Under the pieces are notes generated by a model. That model worked only from the letters and a program-made list of their open reading frames with translations. It did no database searches and was not told the origin of the DNA. Position numbers and translations under genes: made by a program. Shown one piece after another: positions 38,187-46,466 of a DNA stretch of 64,000 nucleotides. Each line of letters opens with the position of its first letter. Position 1 is the stretch's first letter. Origin of the DNA: Acidobacteriota bacterium (GTDB lineage Bacteria; Acidobacteriota; Vicinamibacteria; Vicinamibacterales; JAKQTR01); NCBI GenBank assembly GCA_026393675.1, contig JAPKZQ010000003.1, positions 124,001 through 188,000 of the forward strand, in the 5' to 3' direction.

Positions 38187-40198
38187 TGCGGTGACGACAA
38201 TGGTGGTGGAACGATGACGCGGTCGAGCCACAGCCGGCAGACGGTGCCGGGCTCGAGTGGTGTGCCGGGGGCGGGGTCCTGATCGATGACCACGCCATCG
38301 CCGGTCAGTCGCGAAACCAGTCCGAGACGCGCAAGCCGCAGGATGGCTTCGCGAGCACCCAGTCCTCGCACGTCGGGCACGGCCGGCGATCCCGTGACCA
38401 CATCGAGGCGCGACCCGGGCACGCGGCTCGAGGTCGGCATCATCGTCGGCACCGGCTCGGCGGCCGACGCGGTGACCACGATGGGCGGCACGGGATTGAC
38501 CGTCTGCGGTACACCGAGATGCCGCAGCGCGGCCTCGGCGATCCGCTTGAACACCGGTGCGGCGACCACGCCTCCGTAGATCCCGCCCTGGTGCGGTGAA
38601 TCGATGACGACGACCACGGTGAAGGCGGGCTGCCGCGACGGCACGAATCCGACAAACGACGCGTGGTAGTCGGTCTTGGAATACCGTCCCCCCACGACCT
38701 TAGCGGCCGTGCCGGTCTTGCCGGCAACCGTGTACCCCGGAACGGCGGCCGCGGTCCCGGTGCCGCGCTGCACCACCTGTTCCATGATCGCGAGCAGTTC
38801 GGCAGAGGTTTCTGTCGCGATCGCGCGGCGCGATTCGAGCGGCGTCACCTCGACACGAGACACGCCCCACCGCAGGGCGCGGACCATCCGTGGCTGCACG
38901 AGGAGGCCCCCGTTGGCGACCGACGACACGGCTGCGGCCATCTGCAGCGGCGTCACGCCAATCTCGTACCCCATCGACACAGAAGCGAGAGTGCTGTCAT
39001 TCCAATGCCCGGGGTTCGACACCATGCCGGGCGTTTCTCCCTCCACGTCCGGGCAGATGCGTGTGCCGAAGCCAAATCGCCGGATGTACCGACCGAGCCG
39101 CTCGGGCCCGAGACGCAACCCGATCTTGATCGCCCCCACATTGCTCGACTTGACGATGACGTCGGTGAAGCTGAGCACGCCGGACGCGTGCACGTCCTTG
39201 ATTTCCCGCGATCCGATGTGAATGCTGCCGGCGCTGACATCGATCAACTCGTCGGTGCGGAAGGCCTGCTCTTCGATGGCCGCCGAGGCCGTCACGACCT
39301 TGAAGGTGGAGCCGGGCTCGTACAGTTCCTGGACACCGCGGTTGCGGAGGTCCTCCACCTTCGAGTCGTTGTAGGCGTTCGGGTTGTACGTCGGCTCGTT
39401 GGCCAGCGCGAGGACCTCGCCGGTCCGTGGGTCCATGACGATGGCGGTGCCGCCAGCCGCGTGATGGCGGACCACCGCGTCGTGTAGTTCGCGCTCCACG
39501 ATGTGCTGCAACACCCGGTCGATGGTCAGCTCGACGGTGGCCCCGGACGTGGGCGGACGCTTGACGCGCGTGGTAAAGACGTGATGACTGCCATCGACTT
39601 CAACCAGCACTGTGCCTTTCTGCCCGCTAATCTTCGAGTCGTAGGCCGCCTCGATGCCGCCGAGGCCGTTGCCATCGACGCCGACATAGCCCACGACGTG
39701 CGCGGCCAGTTCACGGTTCGGGTAGTAGCGCCGCTGCTCGGTCATCAGACTGATGCCGGGCAGTTTGAGTGCGGCAACACGCGCCGCCTCATCTGGCGGA
39801 ATCCGGCGACGGAGGTAGACGAACGCGCGCTTCTGACTGAGCCGTTTCGCGTACAGGCCCTGCTCGTCTGGCTGGCACCCGCCGATGGCCTGGCAGATGA
39901 GCGCGAGCGCGACGTCCGGATCCTGAACCTCTTTCGGAACCGCGCAAATCGACGCGGCGTCAACACTCAGCGCCAGGGTCTGGCCATTGCGATCGACAAT
40001 GTCGCCCCGGCGGGCGGGTACGTCGACGAGGTGCTTCTGCTGCTGGGCGGCGCGCGCGACGAAGTCGTCGTACCGGTAGACCTGCAGCCACACGAGGCGG
40101 GCCTCAATGGCGACCACCCACAGCGCGAAGAACGCCGCCGCCACCAGCACGCGGGTGCGAATCGTCGACTGCCAGGCTCGATCTGTCGGGTCGCTCAT
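38183..40198 (-). CDS. ftsI: Septal D,D-transpeptidase FtsI (PBP3) with a C-terminal PASTA domain
   Basis: This class B penicillin-binding protein crosslinks septal peptidoglycan. Of 671 residues, TM helix 16-38 is followed by the PBP dimerisation domain. The transpeptidase has Ser297-x-x-Lys300 (GSTFK), SSN at 351-353 and KTGT at 494-497. A single PASTA domain (about 615-671) ends the protein, a trait shared with SpoVD and PBP2x of Gram-positives and seen in some Acidobacteria. The ATG at 40198 has GGAG 8 nt upstream; the upstream frame to 40273 is discounted. Confidence 0.95.
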   Translation of the reverse strand: MSDPTDRAWQSTIRTRVLVAAAFFALWVVAIEARLVWLQVYRYDDFVARAAQQQKHLVDVPARRGDIVDRNGQTLALSVDAASICAVPKEVQDPDVALALICQAIGGCQPDEQGLYAKRLSQKRAFVYLRRRIPPDEAARVAALKLPGISLMTEQRRYYPNRELAAHVVGYVGVDGNGLGGIEAAYDSKISGQKGTVLVEVDGSHHVFTTRVKRPPTSGATVELTIDRVLQHIVERELHDAVVRHHAAGGTAIVMDPRTGEVLALANEPTYNPNAYNDSKVEDLRNRGVQELYEPGSTFKVVTASAAIEEQAFRTDELIDVSAGSIHIGSREIKDVHASGVLSFTDVIVKSSNVGAIKIGLRLGPERLGRYIRRFGFGTRICPDVEGETPGMVSNPGHWNDSTLASVSMGYEIGVTPLQMAAAVSSVANGGLLVQPRMVRALRWGVSRVEVTPLESRRAIATETSAELLAIMEQVVQRGTGTAAAVPGYTVAGKTGTAAKVVGGRYSKTDYHASFVGFVPSRQPAFTVVVVIDSPHQGGIYGGVVAAPVFKRIAEAALRHLGVPQTVNPVPPIVVTASAAEPVPTMMPTSSRVPGSRLDVVTGSPAVPDVRGLGAREAILRLARLGLVSRLTGDGVVIDQDPAPGTPLEPGTVCRLWLDRVIVPPPLSSPQ

Positions 40199-40284
40199 AT
40201 ACGCTCCACGCGAAGCCAGGCTTGCCTTGTCCCGAGCCGAAGTCGACACTCTCGCCGCCAGACCACACCACACGTCGTCGATGG

Positions 40285-40686
40285 CTACCGGCGCGCCACC
40301 AGTCCCTTTGCGGGTGCCGGCGACGGCATGACGCGCTCAATGACGATGGCGTCCCCGTTGGCCGGGGCCACCAGGTTCAACTGCGACGCCAGCTGCTCAA
40401 TCCGCTTCAACGATCGCAGCGCCTCGAGCTCGACGCGCAGGTGGTAGTTCGCCGCCGCCTCCGCCGCCTGGGCCTTCTGCAGTCTCTCGACGTCGTAGCC
40501 GAGCTGCCGGACCTCGGCCTGCTGCCACAGGGTCACCAGGACGGCCACCACCAGGATGGCCACCGCCAGCACGGTCAGCCACATCTCGCGATACCGCGCC
40601 CGGTCGACTTCGCGCACCGGGTGGTTGAGGATGTCCTTCTGGACGACGAACCCCACCGAGTTTGCGGTCTTCGTGATCTCGGCCAT
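40285..40686 (-). CDS. ftsL: Cell division protein FtsL (putative)
   Basis: This 133-residue bitopic protein has a cytoplasmic N-terminus, one TM helix (about 36-56, WLTVLAVAILVVAVLVTLW) and a periplasmic leucine-zipper-like coiled coil (about 57-105). Together with its position 6 nt after rsmH and upstream of ftsI, this fits FtsL of the FtsQLB complex. FtsL is poorly conserved in sequence, so the name depends on topology and gene order. Confidence 0.82.
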   Translation of the reverse strand: MAEITKTANSVGFVVQKDILNHPVREVDRARYREMWLTVLAVAILVVAVLVTLWQQAEVRQLGYDVERLQKAQAAEAAANYHLRVELEALRSLKRIEQLASQLNLVAPANGDAIVIERVMPSPAPAKGLVARR

Positions 40687-40692
40687 GACCCC

Positions 40693-41571
40693 TCACCCAA
40701 TCCGTTCGATGGCACGAAGCCTCGCGCTGCGCGCGCGGGGGTTCTGCCTGGTTTCCTCACTCCCGGGCACCACGGATCTCTTCGTGATCACCCGATACGT
40801 CGGTTGCTCGAAGGCGATCGCCCGGAACGTGTGCTTGACGGGTCGATCCTCCAGGGAATGAAACGTCACCACGGCAAAGCGCCCTCCGACGCGTAACTTC
40901 CCGCACACGGCCCGCAGGAAGGCCTCGAACCCTTCGAGCTCGGCGTTCACCCAGATCCGCACGGCCTGAAACGTCCGGGTGGCCGGGTCGATTCGTCCAC
41001 TGCGCCTGACGACGCGACGCACGAGCGCGGCCAGTTGCGCGGTGGTCCGCAGGGGCACCGCACGGCGCGCGGCCACAATCGCGCGGGCGACGGCCCGGGC
41101 CCGCCGTTCTTCGCCGTATTTAAAGATCACGTCAGCCAGCTCGGCCTCACTCGCCCGCATCAGCAGGTCGGCCGCGGTCGCCCCGCGGCTGCGATCCATG
41201 CGCATGTCGAGCGGCTCGTCGCGCTGAAAACTGAATCCCCGCCCGGGTTCGTCCAACTGCATGGACGACACGCCGAGATCCGCGACCGCGCCATCGATCG
41301 CCTCGATCCCCCGCTCATCGAGCAGCCGCGGCAGCTCCCGGTAGTCCGCGTGCACGAGCTCGACCCGGTCGTGCCACTCGGCCAGCGCCGCTGTGGCGAT
41401 CTCCAGCGCGTGTGCATCACGGTCGATGCCCAGCACGCGCCCGGCCCCGGCCTCAACCAGGGCCCGCGAGTGCCCGCCGAGGCCAACCGTGCAATCCACG
41501 AACAGCCCGCCGCGCGATGGTTCAAGCGCGGCCAGAACCTCCGCGGTCATCACGGGCACATGTACGGCCAT
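40693..41571 (-). CDS. rsmH: 16S rRNA (cytosine-1402-N4)-methyltransferase
   Basis: RsmH (MraW) methylates N4 of C1402 in 16S rRNA using S-adenosylmethionine. The family start HVPVMTAEVLAAL, the SAM site VDCTVGLGGHS, DLGVSSMQLDEPGRGFSF and the C-terminal AVVTFHSLEDRPVKHTF are intact in 292 residues. It follows mraZ by 20 nt as in most dcw clusters. Confidence 0.96.
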   Translation of the reverse strand: MAVHVPVMTAEVLAALEPSRGGLFVDCTVGLGGHSRALVEAGAGRVLGIDRDAHALEIATAALAEWHDRVELVHADYRELPRLLDERGIEAIDGAVADLGVSSMQLDEPGRGFSFQRDEPLDMRMDRSRGATAADLLMRASEAELADVIFKYGEERRARAVARAIVAARRAVPLRTTAQLAALVRRVVRRSGRIDPATRTFQAVRIWVNAELEGFEAFLRAVCGKLRVGGRFAVVTFHSLEDRPVKHTFRAIAFEQPTYRVITKRSVVPGSEETRQNPRARSARLRAIERIG

Positions 41572-41591
41572 CGAACGACACCTGATGACGG

Positions 41592-42047
41592 CTAAATGCC
41601 AAACTGCGCCAGCGCGCGCGCGTCGTCATCAGTGAACGGATCGCTCGCGAGCTTGGTGACGAAGCGCTCGTGGTTCCAGACATCGAGATGGTCGTACTGC
41701 CCGAACACATCCACTTCACCCGCCATGCCGGCCGCGTCGCGCAGCCGCGTGTGGATCAACACGCGCCCCTGGTTGTCGAGTTCCGCCGTCTGGCCGTAGT
41801 AATTGACGCGGCTGAAGAACCGGAGGCGCGACGGATGCGTGGAAGGAATCTGCGCGAGCTTGCGTTCGATCTCGACCCAGACCGGCATCGGGTAGATGCG
41901 GACAGACTCGCCCGTCAGGCTCGTGACAAAAAGGTCACGGCCGTACTGGGTTTCGAAAACGCCACGAAACCCAGTGGGAATCTTCAGCCGGGCCTTATCG
42001 TCTATCTTGGCCGGCGCGTTCCCTCTGAAGACGGCAACCTGGTCCAC
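41592..42047 (-). CDS. mraZ: Transcriptional regulator MraZ
   Basis: This 151-residue protein with two AbrB/SpoVT-like half-domains forms rings and represses the dcw promoter. The first DxKxRxxxP repeat is DDKARLKIPTGFRGVF and the second DNQGRVLIHTRLRDAAG. The start is GTG at 42047, preceded by GGAG at a 4-nt spacing. The start codon lies inside the third of three GTGG boxes that MraZ should bind, so autoregulation is built into the initiation region. Confidence 0.95.
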   Translation of the reverse strand: MDQVAVFRGNAPAKIDDKARLKIPTGFRGVFETQYGRDLFVTSLTGESVRIYPMPVWVEIERKLAQIPSTHPSRLRFFSRVNYYGQTAELDNQGRVLIHTRLRDAAGMAGEVDVFGQYDHLDVWNHERFVTKLASDPFTDDDARALAQFGI

Positions 42048-42067
42048 TTTACTCCACCAAAGACCAC
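42044..42067 (-). promoter_or_regulatory. Triple GTGG MraZ-binding boxes
   Basis: On the minus strand GTGG occurs at 42064-42067, 42054-42057 and 42044-42047, an exact 10-bp period. In E. coli MraZ binds direct TGGGN repeats separated by 5 nt, the same period. The last box contains the GTG start codon of mraZ, and the boxes begin near the expected transcription start. Confidence 0.75.
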
Positions 42068-42071
42068 TCGG

Positions 42072-42100
42072 ATGTTAGAGGAGGGCTTCCGGCTTGTCAA
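42072..42100 (-). promoter_or_regulatory. dcw cluster promoter (Pmra)
   Basis: On the minus strand TTGACA (42095-42100) is a perfect -35, and after 17 bp TAACAT (42072-42077) is a good -10. Transcription would start near 42065, giving a leader of roughly 18 nt before the mraZ GTG. This is the best sigma70 match I see in the window and fits the known position of the mra promoter. Confidence 0.8.
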
Positions 42101-42256
42101 CGCCAAAATCCTGTCCCAGCAGGAGTTAGCGCGATTTACCTACGTATTTTCTTCGCTTTTCGGCGGCTGCTCAGTTATCGGCAGACAGGCATGGTAGGAT
42201 TTCAGATTCGGGTTTCCTGGGCATTTCCGTCCGGATTGGCTCGATCAGAACTCATC

Positions 42257-43366
42257 ATGCTCCGTACCGCACTTATCGGCTATCCGCAGGTTGGCAAGAC
42301 GGCCCTCTTCCAGTTGATGACCAGCGCGCACGACGGGGCACGCCCGTCGCACGGCAAGCTCGAGGTCACCATTGGCATGGCGCGAGTGCCGGACACGCGT
42401 CTTGATGTGCTGACTGCCATGTTCAACCCGCGCAAACGGGTGCCGGCCACGGTGGAGTTCGCGGATATCCCGGGCCGCCCCTCCGGCAGCGGCGCCGAGG
42501 CGCTGCTCGACGTGGCGGCGTATCGCAATGCCGATACGCTCGTGCACGTGCTGCGCGCATTCTCCGATCCGGCGATCGCACACGCCGCGGGTTCGATCGA
42601 TCCGCGACGGGATGCGCGGACGATGGAGGACGAACTGATCCTGGCGGATCTGGCCGTGGTCGAGAAGCGCATCGAGCGGCTCGCCAAGGATCTCAAGAAG
42701 GCCCGCACGCCCGAATTGGAGCGCGAGCAGGACATCCTCGTGCGCTGCAAGGCGCAACTCGAATCAGGCGCTCCGCTCCGCGCTATCGGACTCGGCGATG
42801 ACGACAAGCGGCGGCTTCGCGGCTTCCAGTTCCTGTCGGCCAAACCGCTTCTGCTCGTCGTCAACGTCGACGAGGCCGATCTGACCGGGGACGGCGGTGC
42901 GGCCGCCGCGCTGGATGGCGTGGTGGCGCGCTACGATCTCGGCTCGGTCGCGTCGGGCGCCTCTACCGGGGTGGTGGCGGTCTGCGCAAAGATCGAGCTC
43001 GAAATCGCGCAACTGGAGACCGCCGACGCAGCCGCGTTCCTGGCCGACATGGGACTCAAGGAATCCGGGCTGGATCGTGTGATCCGCGCGAGCTACGACC
43101 TGCTCGGTTACATCTCGTTTTTCACCGTCGGCGAGGATGAATGCCGCGCGTGGTCGATTCCGCGGGGCCTGGCTGCGCAGGCGGCGGCGGGCGAAATCCA
43201 CACGGACTTGTCGCGAGGGTTCATTCGTGCGGAAGTGGTCGCCTACGAGCGACTCACGTCCCGGGGCACGATGCCGGCGTGCCGCGAACACGGTGAAGTC
43301 CGTCTCGAGGGCAAAGAGTACGTGGTCCTTGATGGCGACATCATGAATGTGCGATTCGCCACGTGA
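42257..43366 (+). CDS. ychF: Redox-regulated ATPase YchF (OLA1 family)
   Basis: This 369-residue Obg-superfamily P-loop protein prefers ATP over GTP and associates with ribosomes. G1 is GYPQVGKTALFQ, G3 is FADIPGRPSG and the G4 equivalent is VVNVDEADL. A helical insert with EKRIERLAKDLKKA follows, and the C-terminal TGS-like domain carries ISFFTVGEDECRAWSIPRG and the final GEVRLEGKEYVVLDGDIMNVRF. The ATG at 42257 fits the family start; an upstream ATG at 42191 adds 22 unrelated residues. It is divergent from mraZ. Confidence 0.93.
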   Translation: MLRTALIGYPQVGKTALFQLMTSAHDGARPSHGKLEVTIGMARVPDTRLDVLTAMFNPRKRVPATVEFADIPGRPSGSGAEALLDVAAYRNADTLVHVLRAFSDPAIAHAAGSIDPRRDARTMEDELILADLAVVEKRIERLAKDLKKARTPELEREQDILVRCKAQLESGAPLRAIGLGDDDKRRLRGFQFLSAKPLLLVVNVDEADLTGDGGAAAALDGVVARYDLGSVASGASTGVVAVCAKIELEIAQLETADAAAFLADMGLKESGLDRVIRASYDLLGYISFFTVGEDECRAWSIPRGLAAQAAAGEIHTDLSRGFIRAEVVAYERLTSRGTMPACREHGEVRLEGKEYVVLDGDIMNVRFAT

Positions 43367-43383
43367 GGGGTTGATCAGAATCG

Positions 43384-44427
43384 ATGGCCATCCGCACTAT
43401 CCTCGTCTGCGAAGCGCAGGTGCCGCTTGTCCACGGCGGTGCCGAGAGCCACGTACGCCAGCTCGTGGCGCAGCTCGAGGCGCATGGCTACCAGGTCGGC
43501 CTGGTATCGGTGCCGTTCAAGTGGTATCCCAAGGATGAGATCCTGGCGCACGCCGCGGCCTGGCGACTGCTCGACCTGAGCGAGAGCAACGGCGTGCCGA
43601 TCGATCTGGTCGTCGCGACCAAGTTTCCGTCGTACTTCGTGAGGCACCCGAACAAGGTCGCCTGGCTCATCCACCAGTACCGGGCGGCCTACGAATTGTG
43701 CGGCACCCAGTACAGCGATTTTACGCACGTCGACCTCGACGTGGGTCTCCGGCAGAAGCTCATTGGCCTCGACACCGAGATGCTCGGGGAATGCCGCCGT
43801 CTCTACACGAACGCCCGAAATACCGCGAACCGGGTCGCAAAGTACAACGGTCTCCACGCCGAACCGCTGTATCATCCACCGAGACTGGCACGTCGGATTG
43901 AGCCCGGGCCATTCGGCGATTACATCCTGTCGGTCGGTCGCCTGGAAACGGTCAAGCGGATCGACCTGGGCATCCGGGCCATCGCCGCCACACGCGTGAC
44001 CATGCGCCTGATCGTGGCCGGAACCGGCACGCAGGACGAACCTCTCCGGCGGCTGGCGGCTGACTTGGGAGTGGCCGATCGCGTCGAGTTTGCCGGGGTG
44101 GTCGATGACGACACGTTGATCCGGCTGTATGCCGGTGCGCTCGGCGTGCTGTATGCGCCGTTCGACGAGGATTTCGGGTACGTCACGCTCGAATCGTTTC
44201 TCGCGCACAAACCCGTCATCACCGCGCGAGACTCCGGCGGCACGCTCGAGTTTGTCGAGGACGGCGTCAACGGGTGTGTCTGCGAACCCGAGCCCTCCGC
44301 GATCGCCGAGGCGTTTTCCCGGCTCGCCGATGATGTGCGGTGGGCGCAATCCATGGGTGACGCGGGTTACGAACGCGCAAGACTGGTGACGTGGGACGGA
44401 GTGGTGGAGAAGCTGGTGGGAGAGTGA
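43384..44427 (+). CDS. Family 4 glycosyltransferase
   Basis: This 347-residue GT-B retaining glycosyltransferase has an N-terminal acceptor domain (LVHGGAESHVRQLVAQLEAHG) and a C-terminal donor domain with SVGRLETVKRIDLGIRA. The E-x7-E catalytic motif lies in DEDFGYVTLESFLAHKPVI. It is probably cytosolic and membrane-associated, adding one sugar to a lipid-linked glycan. It opens the plus-strand glycan locus, 17 nt after ychF. Donor and acceptor are unknown. Confidence 0.85.
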   Translation: MAIRTILVCEAQVPLVHGGAESHVRQLVAQLEAHGYQVGLVSVPFKWYPKDEILAHAAAWRLLDLSESNGVPIDLVVATKFPSYFVRHPNKVAWLIHQYRAAYELCGTQYSDFTHVDLDVGLRQKLIGLDTEMLGECRRLYTNARNTANRVAKYNGLHAEPLYHPPRLARRIEPGPFGDYILSVGRLETVKRIDLGIRAIAATRVTMRLIVAGTGTQDEPLRRLAADLGVADRVEFAGVVDDDTLIRLYAGALGVLYAPFDEDFGYVTLESFLAHKPVITARDSGGTLEFVEDGVNGCVCEPEPSAIAEAFSRLADDVRWAQSMGDAGYERARLVTWDGVVEKLVGE

Positions 44428-44442
44428 ACGCCCTGGACAATC

Positions 44443-44469
44443 GTAGGGCGACGTATGCGTCGCCCTTAC
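44443..44469. repeat. REP-like palindrome GTAGGGCGAC-N6-GTCGCCCTTAC
   Basis: A GGGCGAC/GTCGCCC stem (44446-44452 with 44459-44465) with a 6-nt loop is flanked by GTA and TTAC. It has the same architecture as the element at 21634-21658. It lies in the 154-nt gap between two glycosyltransferase genes. Confidence 0.65.
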
Positions 44470-44508
44470 CGGACGATACCGAGGTGTCGGCCGCAGGGGC
44501 GCGATTGA

Positions 44509-44556
44509 TCCGCCTTCGCGTCAAGCTTCGGCGGACCGCCGTAGCCTTGGCGGAGG
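44509..44556. repeat. Second inverted-repeat element, CGGCGGACCGCCG type
   Basis: TCCGCC (44509-44514) pairs with GGCGGA (44530-44535), and GGCGG/CCGCC form an overlapping alternative stem. The core GCTTCGGCGGACCGCCGTAGC and the following CTTGGCGGAGG resemble a widespread TTCGGCGGA/TCCGCC intergenic repeat class. Together with the element at 44443 it fills most of the gap 44428-44581, which has no gene. Confidence 0.5.
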
Positions 44557-44581
44557 TGGTCACGCCTGGGTCAGAAGCCAG

Positions 44582-45601
44582 ATGAAGCTGATCATCCAGA
44601 TTCCGTGCCTGAACGAGGCTGAGACGCTGCCGGACACGCTCCGCGACATTCCGCGGTCGATTCCAGGCGTCGACGTGGTCGAGATCCTGGTCATCGACGA
44701 CGGGTCGCGCGACGGCACGTCGGAGGTGGCCCGGCAGCACGGGGTCGAACACGTGGTCCGCTTCCCGCGTCGGCGCGGGCTGGCCTCGGCCTTCAACGCG
44801 GGATTGGACGCGGCCCTGAAACTCGGCGCCGACATCATCGTCAACACCGACGGCGACAACCAGTACGCCGGCCACGACATTCCGCGGCTGATCGCCCCGC
44901 TGCTCGATGGCGACGCCGACGTCGTCATCGGCGATCGGAACGTGCAGGATCTCGACTCCATGTCGCCGATGAAGAAGCGTCTGCAGCGGCTCGGCAGCTG
45001 GGTGGTGCGCCAGGTCTCCGAGACGGAGGTGCCGGACACGACGAGCGGATTCCGCGCGTACACCCGCGAGGCCGCGTTGCGGCTGACGATCGTATCGGAC
45101 TTCAGCTACACCCTCGAATCGATCATCCAGGCCGGTAAGAAGCGCATCGCGATTGCCCACGTGCCGATCCGCACGAATCCGCGCACGCGCAAGTCGCGGT
45201 TGTTCTCGAGCGTCTGGGCGTACGTAAAGGCGTCGGCGGCCACGATCGTGCGCATCTACGCGATGTACGAGCCGTTGAAGGTGTTTGGTCTGATCGGCTT
45301 GATGGTGTTTCTGGCGGGCGTCGCGATCACGGCGCGCTTCATCTATTACTTCCTGGGCGGCGCCGGTCAGGGACATGTGCAGTCGCTGATCGTGTCGGCC
45401 GTGCTGATGATCGTCGGCTTCCAGATCGCGCTGATTGGCCTGGTGGCCGACGTGATCTCGGGCAATCGCAAGCTGCTTGAAGACCTGCTCTATCGCGTGC
45501 GCCGGATGGAACTCGCCGCCCCGGCCGACGGGACTCGCGGCGATGAACGCCCCGCTGACCGCAGTCTGTCCCAGGACAAGCGGGGTGAGCCTCGTGGCTG
45601 A
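44582..45601 (+). CDS. Family 2 glycosyltransferase with C-terminal membrane helices (DPM/GtrB-like)
   Basis: This 339-residue enzyme has a GT-A domain (1-230; IPCLNEAETLP, LVIDDGSRDGTSE, VNTDGDNQYAG as DxD) followed by two TM helices (about 238-262 and 272-300). The layout is that of bactoprenol- or dolichol-phosphate hexosyltransferases such as GtrB and ArnC, which load a sugar onto polyprenyl phosphate for use outside the membrane. The C-terminus is hydrophilic (to GDERPADRSLSQDKRGEPRG) and overlaps the next gene. It would supply a donor to the PMT-like enzymes in this window. Confidence 0.85.
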   Translation: MKLIIQIPCLNEAETLPDTLRDIPRSIPGVDVVEILVIDDGSRDGTSEVARQHGVEHVVRFPRRRGLASAFNAGLDAALKLGADIIVNTDGDNQYAGHDIPRLIAPLLDGDADVVIGDRNVQDLDSMSPMKKRLQRLGSWVVRQVSETEVPDTTSGFRAYTREAALRLTIVSDFSYTLESIIQAGKKRIAIAHVPIRTNPRTRKSRLFSSVWAYVKASAATIVRIYAMYEPLKVFGLIGLMVFLAGVAITARFIYYFLGGAGQGHVQSLIVSAVLMIVGFQIALIGLVADVISGNRKLLEDLLYRVRRMELAAPADGTRGDERPADRSLSQDKRGEPRG

Positions 45602-46454
45602 TCCGTCATCGACCTCGATTGTGGTCCCGGCCTTCAACGAGGAAGAGGCCATCGGCCCGCTCGTCGAGCGGTTGCGCGAAGCAGGGGCCTGGCACGAGAT
45701 CCTGGTGGTCGACGACGGATCGACCGACGCCACGGCGGCGCGCGCGCAGGCGGCGGGCGCGACGCTGGTCCGTCATCCCTACAATAAGGGGAACGGCGCG
45801 GCCGTGAAGTCGGGCATCCGCAAGGCGACCGGCGAGTTCATCCTCATCATCGACGGCGACGGCCAGCACCGGACCGGCGATGCCGGGAGAATCGTCGCGC
45901 AGCTCGGCGAGTACGACCTCGTGATCGGCGCCCGCTCAACGGGCACGCAGGCGACACGGGCGCGCCTGCTCGGCAACAGCGCGCTGAACTGGCTGGCGAG
46001 CTACATGACGGGCCGCCACGTGCCGGATCTGACGTCGGGATTCCGTGGCGCGCGAGCCTCGTGCCTGCGCGAGTTCCTGCACCTGCTGCCCAACGGGTTC
46101 TCGACGCCCACGACCACGACGCTGGCGTTTATCAAGGCGGGGTACAACGTCACCTTCGAGCCGATCGACGCCGAGGCGCGCGCGGGCAAGTCCAAGATCA
46201 GGCTGGCGCGTGATGGCGTGACGTTCCTGCTGATCGTCCTGAAAATCGTCACCCTGTTCAATCCGCTCCGGGTCTTCCTGCCCATCAGCCTCGGATCGTT
46301 TGCCGTCGGCGCGGCATACGCGGCGTGGACCATCGTGACGCAATCCCACATCGCGAACACGTCGGTCCTGCTGATCATGCTCGCGGTCATTGTGTTCCTC
46401 GTGGGCCTGGTCTCGGAACAGATAGCGGCGCTCAGATTCGAGCGGCGCGAGTAA
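45585..46454 (+). CDS. Family 2 glycosyltransferase, polyprenyl-phosphate type
   Basis: About 289 residues: a GT-A domain with IVVPAFNEEEAIG, VVDDGSTDAT and IIDGDGQHRTGDAG (DxD), then two TM helices near the C-terminus (GVTFLLIVLKIVTLFNP and VLLIMLAVIVFLVGLVSEQ). This is again the GtrB/DPM pattern. The start is uncertain: GTG 45585 (AGGA upstream) or GTG 45594; ATG 45543 is possible but lies far inside the previous gene. The gene overlaps the upstream reading frame by about 8-17 nt. Confidence 0.82.
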   Translation: MSLVADPSSTSIVVPAFNEEEAIGPLVERLREAGAWHEILVVDDGSTDATAARAQAAGATLVRHPYNKGNGAAVKSGIRKATGEFILIIDGDGQHRTGDAGRIVAQLGEYDLVIGARSTGTQATRARLLGNSALNWLASYMTGRHVPDLTSGFRGARASCLREFLHLLPNGFSTPTTTTLAFIKAGYNVTFEPIDAEARAGKSKIRLARDGVTFLLIVLKIVTLFNPLRVFLPISLGSFAVGAAYAAWTIVTQSHIANTSVLLIMLAVIVFLVGLVSEQIAALRFERRE

Positions 46455-46466
46455 GGTTTTCGGCCG

